From: Mycolicibacter arupensis
GTDB taxonomy: Bacteria; Actinomycetota; Actinomycetes; Mycobacteriales; Mycobacteriaceae
Length of the DNA stretch: 64,000 nt
Assembly (NCBI RefSeq): GCF_002086515.1
Contig: NZ_MVHH01000017.1
Coordinates: forward strand, 1 to 64,000
Reading direction: 5' to 3'
Under the pieces are notes generated by a model. It saw only the letters and a program-made list of their open reading frames with translations, made no database searches and was not told where the DNA came from. Of this stretch, positions 42,301 through 50,757 are shown in pieces. The position numbers and the translations under genes were made by a program. Positions within the stretch are counted from its first letter, which is position 1. The number at the start of each line of letters is the position of its first letter.

Positions 42301-43956
42301 TGGATCGAACCCGACGCGCACCTGCCGTTCCGCTCCGGCCGCGCCTTCTCGGCCTCCGTGCTGGGATCGGAGCTGCTGGTCAAGGGCGCCCCGGAAGTGG
42401 TGCTGGGGGCCTGCACGAACGCCGGCGCCAAGGTCGAGCAGCAGGTGGCCGAGATGGCGGCCCAGGGGCTGCGGGTGATCGCGGTCGCGCAGGGCGAACT
42501 GACCGCCGCTCAGGTGCGCCAGGTGTGCGACGATTCCGACCGGATCACCGAGTGCAGTGCCTCCGGCCTGACGCTGATCGGGTTCCTCGGCTTGGCCGAC
42601 ACGCCCCGGGCCGACGCTCCGCAACTGCTGGCCGATCTGGCCGCCCGCGGCGTCGACATCCGGATGATCACCGGTGACCACCCGATCACGGCCACCGCGA
42701 TCGCCGCTGAGATGGGTGTGACCGTCGCTCCCGAGCAGGTCATCACCGGCTCGGAATGGAATGCCTTGAACCGCAAGGAACAAGAGCAGGTGGTCTGCGA
42801 TCGGGTGATCTTCGCGCGGATGTCGCCGGAGAACAAGGTTCAGATCGTTCAAACTCTGGAGCGCGCCGGACGGGTGTCGGCGATGGTGGGCGACGGCGCC
42901 AACGACGCCGCCGCGATCCGCGCTGCCACGGTCGGGCTGGGTGTCGTCGCACACGGCAGCGACTCGGCACACGCCACCGCCGACGTGGTGCTGACCGACG
43001 GCCGGATCGGTGCCCTGGTCGACGCGATCGACGAGGGCCGGCGGCTGTGGCGGGGCGTGCAACTGGCGATCTCCGGGCTGCTGGGCGGCAATGCCGGTGA
43101 GGTGATGTTCTCGGTGATCGGCACGGCCATCACCGGAAATTCGCCGTTGAACACCCGCCAGTTGCTGTTGATGAACACCCTGACCGACGCGCTGCCCGCC
43201 ACCGCGGTGGCGGTGAGCACACCGGCCGGGCCGATCGGTGATGCGGTGCCTGGACTCGATGAGCGCAAGCTGTGGCGTGCGGTGGCCTTCCGCGGCGGGG
43301 TGACCGCCGCGGCGGGGACGGCGGCCTGGGCGATGGCCTCAGCAACGGGTCTGCCGCAGCGGGCGGCGACGGTGGCGCTGATCTCGCTGGTGACCACCGA
43401 GCTCGGTCAGACCGTGGTCGATTCGCGGGCGCCGATGGTGTTGGCCACCGCGGCAGGATCGTTCGCACTGTTCGCCGGCATCGTCTCTACGCCCGGGGTC
43501 AGTCAGCTGTTGGGCTGCACGCCGGTCGGTCCGATCGGCTGGGCTCAGGGCCTCGGCACGGCCGCGGCGGCCACCGCTGCGGTGGCCGTGGCGAGCCGGT
43601 TCTCGGCCCCGGCCAAGGAGATCGCTGCGCCCAGTGTGCAGATCGCGGCCCTCGCTCCGCAGGTCGCCGCCGTTCCCGCGACGACGACCCCGGCCGCGAA
43701 GAAGGCCGCACCGGCCAAGAGGGCTCCGGCCGCCAAGAAGGCAGCGCCGGCCAAAAAGACAGCGCCGGTCACAAAGGTTCCCGCTGCGAAGAAGGCCGCG
43801 CCGGTCAAGAAGGCTCCCGCCGCCAAGAAGGCCGTGCCTGCCGAGAACGGCGTGGCGGCAAAGAAGACCCCGGCCAAGAAGACCCCGGCCAAGAAGACCC
43901 CGGTCAAGAAGGCCACCGCGAAGAAGTCGTCGGCCAAGTTGGAGCTGGTGCGCTGA
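39340..43956 (+). CDS. ctpH: Cation-transporting P-type ATPase, CtpH/CtpI type
   Basis: 1538-residue giant P-ATPase, the length of M. tuberculosis CtpH. Residues 1-600 are a mycobacterium-specific extension including a degenerate HMA-like fold and a pseudo-haloacid region. The catalytic half has TGES (768), phosphorylation Asp925 in CFDKTGTLSE, and GDGAND (about 1184). PEGMPLMA in the helix-4 region resembles PEGL of Ca2+-type pumps, not the CPC of heavy-metal pumps. The last ~90 residues are a Lys/Ala/Pro tail of AAKKAAPAKK- and KKTPA-type repeats, like HupB or TopA tails. The ATG follows a sequestered GGAGG. CtpH affiliation rests on length; CtpI is the alternative. Confidence 0.88.
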   Translation: MDVFALGRFGLDAVGAAASASLDLAAIPLREGAKILAGQSSDLTSRRSWRGAGRAWIDVRGLDSPDGADIGAEILQALRAESGVTSVRLNRPLSRVIVEISDDVSLADLCAAVDAVEKRVELTAAESAALPGDGLLLATKGAMVGANAVGLAIATVGSAMRLPAAPKIFDAAVSVARYQPLVRKALASQIGPAKADRALSLLSLGSHVITMSPAILAVDMMVEGLKASETRAGALAWNRYEPALARFAEHPDVHITERPVPRPEGVAERYLKGTAVAQLVSAGVVGALTRNLDMTSSAILATSPKAVRTSCESFAATLGHGLAEAHGVLPLRPESLRRLDKIDTVVIDPRALTGEQRRVVQIRGASEHELPKAWNNAQALLDDAGLRPGWHRVPGMTVRGSTRKEPVDALILPAHHALASAVVLEGRASGAELVTVDAEILGELRPGFDDIRPLSGEDIDGALAAAVTDLQRAGRTVAVLSTSAARALAAADLGLGVMPTSENDSLPPPFYADLLLADLAGAWQLLRALPAARTAAERGVAISIGASSIAGLLLVRGVRATIPGVGPAPSRGPGPVTVGAGAGMLSGYLLARRVLRANAPKPAPAYEWHAMTVEQARELLMPDTVLPLTQRAPVDAESEGMFWPYFHAVREELSDPMTPILALCSAATAMLGSPIDAVMVGTVLTGNAMLAAYQRLRAESRLNTLLAQQAPPARVVSIGADGTPIYHEIAAEQLLPGDLIEVRSNEVVPADARVIEVADVEVDESSLTGESLSVGKQLDPTPGAELAERSSMLYAGTTVIAGKALAMVTAVGAETQARRASELASGELPEVGLQHHLSQLMYRTFPYSAAGGVAVGALGLLRQGGLRVALGNAIAVAIAAVPEGMPLMATLAQHASSQRLSKTGALVRIPRSVEALGRVDVVCFDKTGTLSENRLRVATVRPLAGYSNDDVLGTAAQAAPAPDGAAHAHATDQAIVEGAAGAAGARAWIEPDAHLPFRSGRAFSASVLGSELLVKGAPEVVLGACTNAGAKVEQQVAEMAAQGLRVIAVAQGELTAAQVRQVCDDSDRITECSASGLTLIGFLGLADTPRADAPQLLADLAARGVDIRMITGDHPITATAIAAEMGVTVAPEQVITGSEWNALNRKEQEQVVCDRVIFARMSPENKVQIVQTLERAGRVSAMVGDGANDAAAIRAATVGLGVVAHGSDSAHATADVVLTDGRIGALVDAIDEGRRLWRGVQLAISGLLGGNAGEVMFSVIGTAITGNSPLNTRQLLLMNTLTDALPATAVAVSTPAGPIGDAVPGLDERKLWRAVAFRGGVTAAAGTAAWAMASATGLPQRAATVALISLVTTELGQTVVDSRAPMVLATAAGSFALFAGIVSTPGVSQLLGCTPVGPIGWAQGLGTAAAATAAVAVASRFSAPAKEIAAPSVQIAALAPQVAAVPATTTPAAKKAAPAKRAPAAKKAAPAKKTAPVTKVPAAKKAAPVKKAPAAKKAVPAENGVAAKKTPAKKTPAKKTPVKKATAKKSSAKLELVR

Positions 43957-43966
43957 GGTCGTCTCG

Positions 43967-44137
43967 CTACGCCGGCTGACGCGCAGGCACCGGTTCGAGT
44001 GCCCGCCTGGATGCCGGAAGCCGAACGTCGAGCAGGCCGGCCCGCCAGGCCAGCGCATACAACTCGACCATCGGAACTGTCAGCAGCACCCCTGTCACGT
44101 CGGCCAGGGGTTCTGCCAGGACTTCGGTGGCCCGCAT
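43967..44137 (-). CDS. Putative 56-residue small protein
   Basis: A short frame, MRATEVLAEPLADVTG... ending EPVPARQPA, in the gap between the P-ATPase and the Rv3632-like gene, read with codons mostly ending in G or C. It has an amphipathic or weakly hydrophobic centre (GVLLTVPMVELYALAWRAGLL) and a basic C-terminus. No ribosome-binding site is evident, and I do not recognise a family. It may be a real small membrane-associated protein or a chance frame. Confidence 0.4.
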   Translation of the reverse strand: MRATEVLAEPLADVTGVLLTVPMVELYALAWRAGLLDVRLPASRRALEPVPARQPA

Positions 44138-44224
44138 AGCTACCACGGTGCAGGCTCGAAGGGGCCGCGCGGCAAACCCGCTGTGACCTCTGGGACAACT
44201 GTTGCCGAATTGCTGTGGTTCGGG

Positions 44225-44578
44225 CTAACCCGCCGCGTCGGGCGGTTCGGGGGGTTGGGCGTGCGCCAGCGCGATCACCCTCGCCAGCCGGGCGTAGCGC
44301 AGTTCCAGGTCGCGAAAGCGCATGTAGGTGCTCAGTGTGGTGAAGGCAAACACCATGACCAGCACGTAGAGCATCAGATCGGTGCCGCGGCGCACCCCGA
44401 GCCAATTGGCCACGACGGTGGTGTCGTCGGGGCGCAGCACCGCATAGATACCGGCCACCACGAACACCAGGTAACCGACCTTCACCCAGGCCCTCGATTG
44501 GGCGGAACCGCGGGATAGCAGCAGGTAGATCAGCAGCGCCAAAACCGCCGCGATCAGCAGGACTTTGATCCAGTTCAA
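44225..44578 (-). CDS. DUF2304 membrane protein (Rv3632-like)
   Basis: 117-residue protein with three hydrophobic helices (VLLIAAVLALLIYLLL; VGYLVFVVAGIYAVL; LYVLVMVFAFTTLS) and a basic, Pro-rich C-terminus. In M. tuberculosis Rv3632 is needed for full activity of the neighbouring PpgS in making polyprenyl-phospho-N-acetylgalactosamine, the donor for arabinogalactan galactosamine. Starts at TTG after GAAGAGGG. Third gene of the Rv3630-ppgS-Rv3632 operon. Confidence 0.9.
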   Translation of the reverse strand: MNWIKVLLIAAVLALLIYLLLSRGSAQSRAWVKVGYLVFVVAGIYAVLRPDDTTVVANWLGVRRGTDLMLYVLVMVFAFTTLSTYMRFRDLELRYARLARVIALAHAQPPEPPDAAG

Positions 44579-44608
44579 GGAAGGACCCTCTTCATTCCGC
44601 GCCGCCGC

Positions 44609-45307
44609 TTATCGGGACATCCGCTTGCGCAGCAATCCGTCGAACGCGATGTTGACCCCGTTGAGCAGTGGCTGTCCCTTCGCCTTGGAGTAGTCGGTGT
44701 AGAGCACTTCGACCGGCTCTTCTCCCACCCGCCAACGGTTCTCGGCGATCAGGGCGATGAACTCCCCGGCGTGGCTCATGCCGTTCATGGTGAGGTCGAG
44801 CCGGTCGGCCACCCGGTGGTTGAACACCCGCAGGCCGTTGTGGGCGTCCGAGAGTCCGAGGCGGCGAATCCGTGGGCTCAGAGCCACCGCGGCGCGCAGT
44901 ACCAGGCGTTTGAGCGCCGGTACCGACGCGGTGGCCGCGGGGGTGCCGAATCGCGTGCCGATGACGATGTCGAGGTCGTCGGTGTCGAGACGGTCGATCA
45001 TGCGCACCAGATCGGCGACCCGGTGCTGGCCGTCGGCGTCGAAGGTGGCGAACAGGCGCGCACCGGGCTGATGGCGGGCGAACTCGACCCCGGTCTGGAT
45101 CGCCGCGCCCTGACCGAGGTTGATCGGATGACGCACCACATAGGCCCCCGCCGCCCGGGCAAGAGCGGCGGTGTCGTCGGAGCTGCCGTCGTCCACGCAG
45201 ACCACGGAGTCGAATACCGCACGGATCCCGGCGATCACGTCACCGATGACGGTCGCCTCGTTAAACGCCGGAACGATAATCCAGACATCGGGGTAGCGGG
45301 TGTCGAT
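44609..45307 (-). CDS. ppgS: Polyprenyl-phosphate GalNAc synthase PpgS, start codon abnormal
   Basis: GT2-family glycosyltransferase that loads GalNAc onto decaprenyl phosphate. The family N-terminus (YPDVWIIVPAFNEATVIG), VDDGSSD, DADGQH and the C-terminal basic region are all in frame. No ATG, GTG or TTG exists between the upstream in-frame TGA (45337) and GTG 45238, which would delete the first strand and the VPAFNE motif. By alignment to Rv3631 (MID...) the start should be the ATC at 45307. TACTTT lies seven bases before that ATC, the spacing of a leaderless promoter. Coordinates assume this ATC start. Confidence 0.8.
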   Translation of the reverse strand: MDTRYPDVWIIVPAFNEATVIGDVIAGIRAVFDSVVCVDDGSSDDTAALARAAGAYVVRHPINLGQGAAIQTGVEFARHQPGARLFATFDADGQHRVADLVRMIDRLDTDDLDIVIGTRFGTPAATASVPALKRLVLRAAVALSPRIRRLGLSDAHNGLRVFNHRVADRLDLTMNGMSHAGEFIALIAENRWRVGEEPVEVLYTDYSKAKGQPLLNGVNIAFDGLLRKRMSR

Positions 45308-45334
45308 GTTGTAGAAAGTACACGCTTGACGGGA

Positions 45335-46612
45335 TCACGAATCGGTGCGCAACGCGGTCAGATGCACCGCGATCCCCACCAGCGGGCCACACATCAGGGC
45401 CACCACGGTTCTGATCGGCAGCTCCAACGGGAGCAGCAGGAGCAGGGTGGAGACCACCGTCGCGCCCACCCAGCCCAGCGCGTAGGCACGATGCAGTGCC
45501 GCGGCCACCGTCGCGGCGCCGGTCAACGTCAACAGGGCGATCGCGGTGGCCGCCGTGGTCAGTCCGGCCAACAGCAGGCCGTCGGCGCGATAGTCCGGGC
45601 CGAACACGGTGCGCAGCAGCCAGGGGCCGAGCAGGGCCGCTGCCACTGCGCCCACCGCTCCCAGGGCGGCGATGGCGGCCGCCGGTGTGCTCAGCGCCCG
45701 CAGCCGGCGGCCGCGCTGGTCCACGAAGTGTGCGATCAGATTGCCCTGCATGGCGGTCAGCGGCACCAGCAGCGGCGCCCGGGTCACCGTCACCGCCAGG
45801 ATCACCACACCGCCCGCGGCGCCCAGTTCGCCATAGGTGGCCTGCAGCAGCACCGGAAAACCCATCACCAGGATCGCGCTGGCCCCGGCGGCGGTGATCG
45901 AATGCGCCGCACCGCGGAGGAACTCGACTGTGCGCACCGGTGTGATCAGTCGGGCCGCTGAGCGGGCCGTCGGGGAGGCGGCCAGCAGCAACAGCCAGGC
46001 CAGTGCGCCGGCGACGGTGGCCCACAAGAACCCGACCAGGCCCCAGCCGATGGCGAATGTCGCGGTGGCCACGGCCACCCGGATGCCTGCATCGGTCACC
46101 ATCAGCGCGCCGTACTGCGTCCACCGGTTGGCCCCGGCCAGCATGCCCAGCAGCGTGGCGTGCACCGCGAAGTTGGCCAGCCCGAAGCAGATCAACGCCA
46201 CCGACAGCCAGCGCGCCTCGACGAACACGTGGCCACTCCACAGTGGGGAACTGGCGGCCACCACCCCGGCCGCCACCAGCCCGGTCAGACCCGCCACCCA
46301 CAGCGGGCGGGTGTGCGGGGTGGACGCCGGGTCTGACCCTGCGTCTCGGGCGAAGCGGACTTCGCGGGTGGTTTCCTGCAACAGCCCGTTGGCGGCACCG
46401 TTGACCAGGCCGAATGCGCCCCAGAACACGCCGAATACCGAGAATCCGGCGGGATCGAGGTCACGGGCGGCCAGGTAGAGCACCGCGTAGCCGCACAGTG
46501 CGCTGAGCAGGGTCGCCGTGCCGACGCGGGCCATGCTGGCCCGGGCGACGGGGCCACTGGCCAGCCCGCGGGGAAACCCGGGGGATCCGGTACCACCCAC
46601 ATCGGTCACCAC
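45335..46612 (-). CDS. Polysaccharide-flippase-like membrane protein (Rv3630-like)
   Basis: 425-residue protein with about 12 hydrophobic helices, resembling MOP-superfamily lipid-linked sugar flippases (Wzx type). Its conserved position upstream of ppgS and Rv3632 suggests it handles polyprenyl-phosphate-GalNAc; that is context, not proof. The start is GTG 46612, because TAGTAT ends exactly seven bases before it (leaderless). The open frame runs far upstream without function. Its TGA is in the same frame as ppgS. Confidence 0.85.
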   Translation of the reverse strand: MVTDVGGTGSPGFPRGLASGPVARASMARVGTATLLSALCGYAVLYLAARDLDPAGFSVFGVFWGAFGLVNGAANGLLQETTREVRFARDAGSDPASTPHTRPLWVAGLTGLVAAGVVAASSPLWSGHVFVEARWLSVALICFGLANFAVHATLLGMLAGANRWTQYGALMVTDAGIRVAVATATFAIGWGLVGFLWATVAGALAWLLLLAASPTARSAARLITPVRTVEFLRGAAHSITAAGASAILVMGFPVLLQATYGELGAAGGVVILAVTVTRAPLLVPLTAMQGNLIAHFVDQRGRRLRALSTPAAAIAALGAVGAVAAALLGPWLLRTVFGPDYRADGLLLAGLTTAATAIALLTLTGAATVAAALHRAYALGWVGATVVSTLLLLLPLELPIRTVVALMCGPLVGIAVHLTALRTDS

Positions 46613-46619
46613 GGCGAAA

Positions 46620-46625
46620 ATACTA
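46620..46625 (-). promoter_or_regulatory. Leaderless promoter -10 of the Rv3630-like operon
   Basis: TAGTAT on the minus strand, seven bases before the GTG start at 46612, so the transcript should begin at the start codon. Confidence 0.7.
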
Positions 46626-46687
46626 AGCGGGCGACGGGGTACCGTCGGGCAGCCCGCTGAACCGACTCGACGACCGGAGGCCCATCG

Positions 46688-47701
46688 TTGGACCCGTCGC
46701 TGTTGGAATGGCTGCTGACCTTCGCCGGGCTGGCTGTGGTACTCGGCTTCGACCTGCTCATCATCGGTCGCCGGGTGCGCGAGCCCTCGTTCCGCGAGAT
46801 CGCCGGATGGCTCACGTTCTATCTCAGCCTGGCGGTGGCCTTCGGCATCTGGGTCTGGTCCTATCACGGCCCCAAATACGGCATGCAGTTCTTCGCGGGG
46901 TGGTTGACCGAATACAGCCTGTCGGTCGACAACCTGTTCGTGTTCGTGATCATCATGAACAGCTTCAACGTGCCCAAGAAATACCGGCAGGAGGCGCTGT
47001 TCGTCGGGATCGTCATGGCGCTGTCGTTCCGGGCGGTGTTCATCGCCCTGGGCGGAGTCGCGGTCCAGCGGTTGTCGTGGACGTTTTACGTATTCGGTGC
47101 GTTCATGGCCTACACCGCGATCAAGCTGCTCCGCCACGAAGACCCCACCGGCGACGGCGAGGGGGAGGGCGGCAACAACTTCCTGGTGCGGTTTGCCCGC
47201 ACCCACTTCAACGCCACAGATCAGTGGTCCGGAGTGCGGTTCTTCGTCCGCGACGGCGCCGGATCCTGGGCCATCACCCCGATGTTCCTGGTGGGGCTGG
47301 CGTTGGGCACCACCGACGTGGTGTTCGCGATGGACTCCATTCCAGCCATCTACGGACTGACCCGCCAGCCCTACCTGGTGTTCACCGCCAACGTGTTCGC
47401 ACTGATGGGGCTGCGGCAGCTCTACTTCATTCTCGGCAAGCTGCTGGGCCGATTCGTCTACCTGTCCCAGGGACTCGCGGTGATCCTGGGATTCATCGGG
47501 GTGCGGATGGTGCTGCATGCGCTGCGCACCAATGACCTGTGGTTCATCAACTCAGGGCATCCCCTGGATGTCCCGGAGATCCCCACCCCGATCAGCCTGG
47601 GTGTGGTGGCCGGCGTGTTGGCGTTGACCACTGCGGCCAGCCTGGCCCGGACTCGCGGCTCCGCGTCAGCGCAGTGCGAAGAGAGGGAACCGCCCGGTTG
47701 A
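46688..47701 (+). CDS. TerC-family membrane protein
   Basis: 337-residue integral membrane protein. The conserved acidic motifs of TerC are present: EYSLSVDNLFVF and GTTDVVFAMDSIPA, the Asp/Glu residues that bind Mn2+ in characterised homologues (Mn2+ export or metalation of exported proteins). The TTG start at 46688 is supported by GGAGG seven bases upstream. Equivalent of Rv3629c; divergent from the Rv3630-like operon. Confidence 0.92.
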   Translation: MDPSLLEWLLTFAGLAVVLGFDLLIIGRRVREPSFREIAGWLTFYLSLAVAFGIWVWSYHGPKYGMQFFAGWLTEYSLSVDNLFVFVIIMNSFNVPKKYRQEALFVGIVMALSFRAVFIALGGVAVQRLSWTFYVFGAFMAYTAIKLLRHEDPTGDGEGEGGNNFLVRFARTHFNATDQWSGVRFFVRDGAGSWAITPMFLVGLALGTTDVVFAMDSIPAIYGLTRQPYLVFTANVFALMGLRQLYFILGKLLGRFVYLSQGLAVILGFIGVRMVLHALRTNDLWFINSGHPLDVPEIPTPISLGVVAGVLALTTAASLARTRGSASAQCEEREPPG

Positions 47702-47715
47702 CGCGGCGGGTTCAT

Positions 47716-47766
47716 GCGGCGGTTCCAGCTTCGGCTCTCCTGCGTCGAGCCTCGCTAAACCGCCGG
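47716..47766. repeat. Dispersed palindromic repeat, copy B
   Basis: 51-bp element bounded by GCGGCGGT and ACCGCCGG, with CCAGCTTCGGCTCTC and GCCTCGCTAA inside. It aligns along its full length with copy A at 12867-12916, with one indel and a handful of mismatches. It occupies nearly the whole gap between the convergent terC and ppa genes, where its hairpin could act as a bidirectional terminator. Confidence 0.7.
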
Positions 47767-48255
47767 TCAGTGACCGCTGGCCTTGAACCGGTCGATGGAC
47801 CGAGCGATCTCGGCCTCTGCTTCGGCCCGGTCCACCCAGTCGGCAGCCTTGACGAACTTGCCCGGCTCCAGGTCCTTGTAGTGCACGAAGAAGTGCTTGA
47901 TCGCGTCCAGCTCATAGGCCGGGACGTCGGTGATGTCCTGAATGTGATCCCAACGGTGGTCACCGGCCGGCACGCACAGCACCTTGGCGTCGCCGCCGGC
48001 CTCATCGGTCATCTGGAACATCCCGACCGGGCGCGCCTCGACCAGGACACCCGGGAACACCGACTGCGGCAGGAGCACCATGGCGTCCAGCGGGTCGCCG
48101 TCCTCGCCGAGGGTGTCCTCGATAAAGCCGTAGTCGGTGGGGTAGCCCATCGGCGTGTACAGGTAGCGGTCGAGCTTGACCCGCCCGGTGGCGTGGTCGA
48201 CCTCGTACTTGTTGCGCTGGCCCTTGGGGATTTCGATGGTCACGTCGAATTGCAC
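47767..48255 (-). CDS. ppa: Inorganic pyrophosphatase
   Basis: 162-residue family I soluble pyrophosphatase. The metal-binding [10 protein letters not shown] signature (Asp residues), [11 protein letters not shown], and the mycobacterial [10 protein letters not shown] segment with two His are present. Hydrolyses PPi to drive nucleotide and polymer synthesis. Starts at GTG; Rv3628 equivalent. Confidence 0.97.
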   Translation of the reverse strand: MQFDVTIEIPKGQRNKYEVDHATGRVKLDRYLYTPMGYPTDYGFIEDTLGEDGDPLDAMVLLPQSVFPGVLVEARPVGMFQMTDEAGGDAKVLCVPAGDHRWDHIQDITDVPAYELDAIKHFFVHYKDLEPGKFVKAADWVDRAEAEAEIARSIDRFKASGH

Positions 48256-48337
48256 GGAGACAGTCTAGAGCGGCCCGGATTGACGCCCGGAATCCGCCCG
48301 TCCGGCACAATTGCGGCTGACAGGGGAGGGACAAGAG

Positions 48338-49714
48338 ATGCAACCCACTCGGTGGCGACACAGCGGCGCTCATCTGGGTATCGCCGCTGCGGTGTTGGCA
48401 TTGGCCGCCGCGGTGGTAGTCGTGGCGGTGGCCGTGCTCCCCGACGAGTCCGGCGCGGGTGCACGCGTGGTGTCTCCCGCCCCGGTGGCGACCGCCAAAC
48501 CCGGCGTGGTTCCGGTCTCCGAGGATGCCGCGGTGCCCGCCGGCAGCGCGCTCGCTGCGGCGCTGGCCCCCGCTCTGGCCGACCCGAATCTGGGCCGGCT
48601 GACCGGCCGGATCACCGACGCATTGACCGGCAAGGCGCTCTGGACGCAGCAGGAAGACCTGCCGATGCAGCCGGCCTCGACCAACAAGGTGCTCACCGCT
48701 GCGGCGGCCTTGCTGGCCCTGGACCCCAGCGCCCGGGTCACCACGCGGGTGACGGCGAGCGATCAGCCTGGGGTGGTGGTGCTGGTGGGAGACGGCGATC
48801 CGACGCTGTCCACGGCCGAGGTCGGTCAGGACACCTGGTATCGCGAGGCCGCGCGCATCAGCGATCTGGCCGATCAGGTGCGGCGCAGCGGTGTGGAGGT
48901 CTCCGAGGTTCAGGTCGACATCTCGGCATTCACCGGCCCGACGATGGCCCAGGGCTGGGACGCCGAGGACATCGAAGGCGGCGACATCGCCCCGATCGAG
49001 GCGGTGATGGTCGATGGTGGCCGTGTGCAGCCCACCACCGTCGAATCCCGGCGCTCGACTACCCCGGCGCTGGACGCCGGCAAAGCCCTGGCCGCGGAGT
49101 TGGGAGTCGATCCGGACCAGGTGAGCATCGTGTCTTCGTCGGTCACCGGGCGTGAATTGGGTGCGGTCCGATCGGCACCGTTGGTGGTGCGTCTCGGCGA
49201 GATGATGAACGCCTCCGACAACGTGATGGCCGAGTCCATCGCGCGCGAGGTCGCCGCGGCCATGGGCCGGCCACGGTCGTTCGCCGGTGCTGTCGATGCG
49301 GTGATCAACCGTTTGGCCACCGCCCACATCGCGGTCAGCGGAGCCTCTTTGCAGGACGCCAGCGGTTTGTCGGTCGATGACCGGTTGTCGGCGCGGACGC
49401 TGGATTCGGTGGTGCAGGCGGCCGCCGGGCCGGACCTGCCGGAGTTGCGTCCCCTGCTGGACATGCTGCCGGTCGCCGGCGGTAGTGGCACGCTCTCCGA
49501 GCGATTCCTCAACCCCAAGACCGGGCGCGGCGCCGCCGGCTGGCTGCGGGCCAAGACCGGCTCGCTGACCCGCACCAATGCGCTGGCCGGCATTGTCACC
49601 GACCGCGACCAGCGGGTGCTGACCTTTGCGTTCATCTCCAACGACGCCGGGCCCACTGGACGCACCGCGATCGACGCGCTGGCCGCGGTGCTGCGAACCT
49701 GCGGTTGCCGATGA
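48338..49714 (+). CDS. dacB: D-alanyl-D-alanine carboxypeptidase (PBP4/DacB family)
   Basis: 458-residue class C penicillin-binding protein. An N-terminal signal or anchor helix (GIAAAVLALAAAVVVVAVAVL) exports it. The active-site triad is complete: Ser-x-x-Lys in PASTNK, SDN, and KTG in RAKTGSL. It trims peptidoglycan stem peptides in the periplasm (Rv3627c equivalent). The ATG follows GGGGAGGG. Its stop overlaps the next ATG, opening a dacB-zincin-tilS-hpt run. Confidence 0.95.
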   Translation: MQPTRWRHSGAHLGIAAAVLALAAAVVVVAVAVLPDESGAGARVVSPAPVATAKPGVVPVSEDAAVPAGSALAAALAPALADPNLGRLTGRITDALTGKALWTQQEDLPMQPASTNKVLTAAAALLALDPSARVTTRVTASDQPGVVVLVGDGDPTLSTAEVGQDTWYREAARISDLADQVRRSGVEVSEVQVDISAFTGPTMAQGWDAEDIEGGDIAPIEAVMVDGGRVQPTTVESRRSTTPALDAGKALAAELGVDPDQVSIVSSSVTGRELGAVRSAPLVVRLGEMMNASDNVMAESIAREVAAAMGRPRSFAGAVDAVINRLATAHIAVSGASLQDASGLSVDDRLSARTLDSVVQAAAGPDLPELRPLLDMLPVAGGSGTLSERFLNPKTGRGAAGWLRAKTGSLTRTNALAGIVTDRDQRVLTFAFISNDAGPTGRTAIDALAAVLRTCGCR

Positions 49715-50757
49715 GCGAATCCGAGGTCGGGAGCGCGGTGGACTTTGCCTTCGCCGCGACGGTCGGTGGCTGGCTGGCGCGTCCTGCGCCACCGATGACC
49801 GACTACACCCGCCGTCAGGTCATCGAGGAACTGCACACCTGTGCCCGCGCGGCCGAACCCCTGGTGCGCGAGGTCACCGGTCTTGGCGACGACGGCCCGG
49901 TACCCGACGCCCGCGTCATCGACCGCCGCCAGTGGATTGCCGCCGCGGCCGAGTCCATGCGGGTGATGATGGGCGGCTCCGAGCAGCCCGAGGGTTTCCT
50001 CAGCAGCCGGCTTACCGGGGCGCAGACCGGTGCCGTGCTGGCGTTCGTCTCCTCGGCGATCCTCGGCCAATACGACCCGTTCTGCGCGGACGACACCACC
50101 GGTGCAGGCCAGTTGCTGTTGGTCTACCCCAATGTGGTCGCCATCGAGCGGCAGCTGCAGGTCACTCCGGCGGACTTTCGGCTCTGGGTGTGCCTGCATG
50201 AGGTGACCCATCGCGTGCAGTTCAGCGTCAACCCGTGGCTGACGGGCTACATGGCGGACGCGCTGGCGGTACTGACCAGCTCCAGCGGCCCGGATCTCAA
50301 CCAGGTGGTGGGGCGGCTGTCCGACCATCTGCGCGGCCGCCGCGACGCGGGCGAGTCGCCGGGCCCGTCGGGAATCCTGGGGTTGGTGCGGGCGGTGCAG
50401 TCCGAGGAGCAGCGCACCGCGCTGGACCAGCTGCTGATGCTGGGCACCCTGCTCGAAGGCCACGCCGATCACGTGATGGACGCGGTCGGACCACGGGCGG
50501 TGCCCTCGGTGGAGACCATTCGGAGCCGCTTCGAGGAACGTCGCCAGCGCAGCCAACCGCCCTTGCAACGATTGGTCCGAGCCTTGCTGGGCCTCGATGC
50601 AAAGCTGAGCCAGTACACCCGGGGCAAGGCCTTCGTCGACGCCGTTGTCGACCGCGTCGGCATGGACCGGTTCAACGCGGTGTGGTCGGGCCCGCAGACC
50701 CTGCCGCTGCCCGCTGAGATCGAAGAGCCGCAAGCGTGGATCGACCGGGTGCTCTAG
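49711..50757 (+). CDS. Zincin-like DUF2342 protein (F420-biosynthesis-associated)
   Basis: 348-residue protein of the DUF2342 family, found in F420-producing actinobacteria. HEVTHRVQF is a zincin HExxH motif with EGHAD downstream as the possible third ligand. Substrate unknown; no signal peptide. It overlaps dacB by 4 bp and tilS by 22 bp, so it is translationally coupled to both. Equivalent of Rv3626c. Confidence 0.88.
   Translation: MSESEVGSAVDFAFAATVGGWLARPAPPMTDYTRRQVIEELHTCARAAEPLVREVTGLGDDGPVPDARVIDRRQWIAAAAESMRVMMGGSEQPEGFLSSRLTGAQTGAVLAFVSSAILGQYDPFCADDTTGAGQLLLVYPNVVAIERQLQVTPADFRLWVCLHEVTHRVQFSVNPWLTGYMADALAVLTSSSGPDLNQVVGRLSDHLRGRRDAGESPGPSGILGLVRAVQSEEQRTALDQLLMLGTLLEGHADHVMDAVGPRAVPSVETIRSRFEERRQRSQPPLQRLVRALLGLDAKLSQYTRGKAFVDAVVDRVGMDRFNAVWSGPQTLPLPAEIEEPQAWIDRVL

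Noticed and set aside
46613..47518. 727-residue frame joining the flippase-like gene to upstream sequence
   Set aside because: The upstream part is antisense to terC; a leaderless promoter marks GTG 46612 as the true start.
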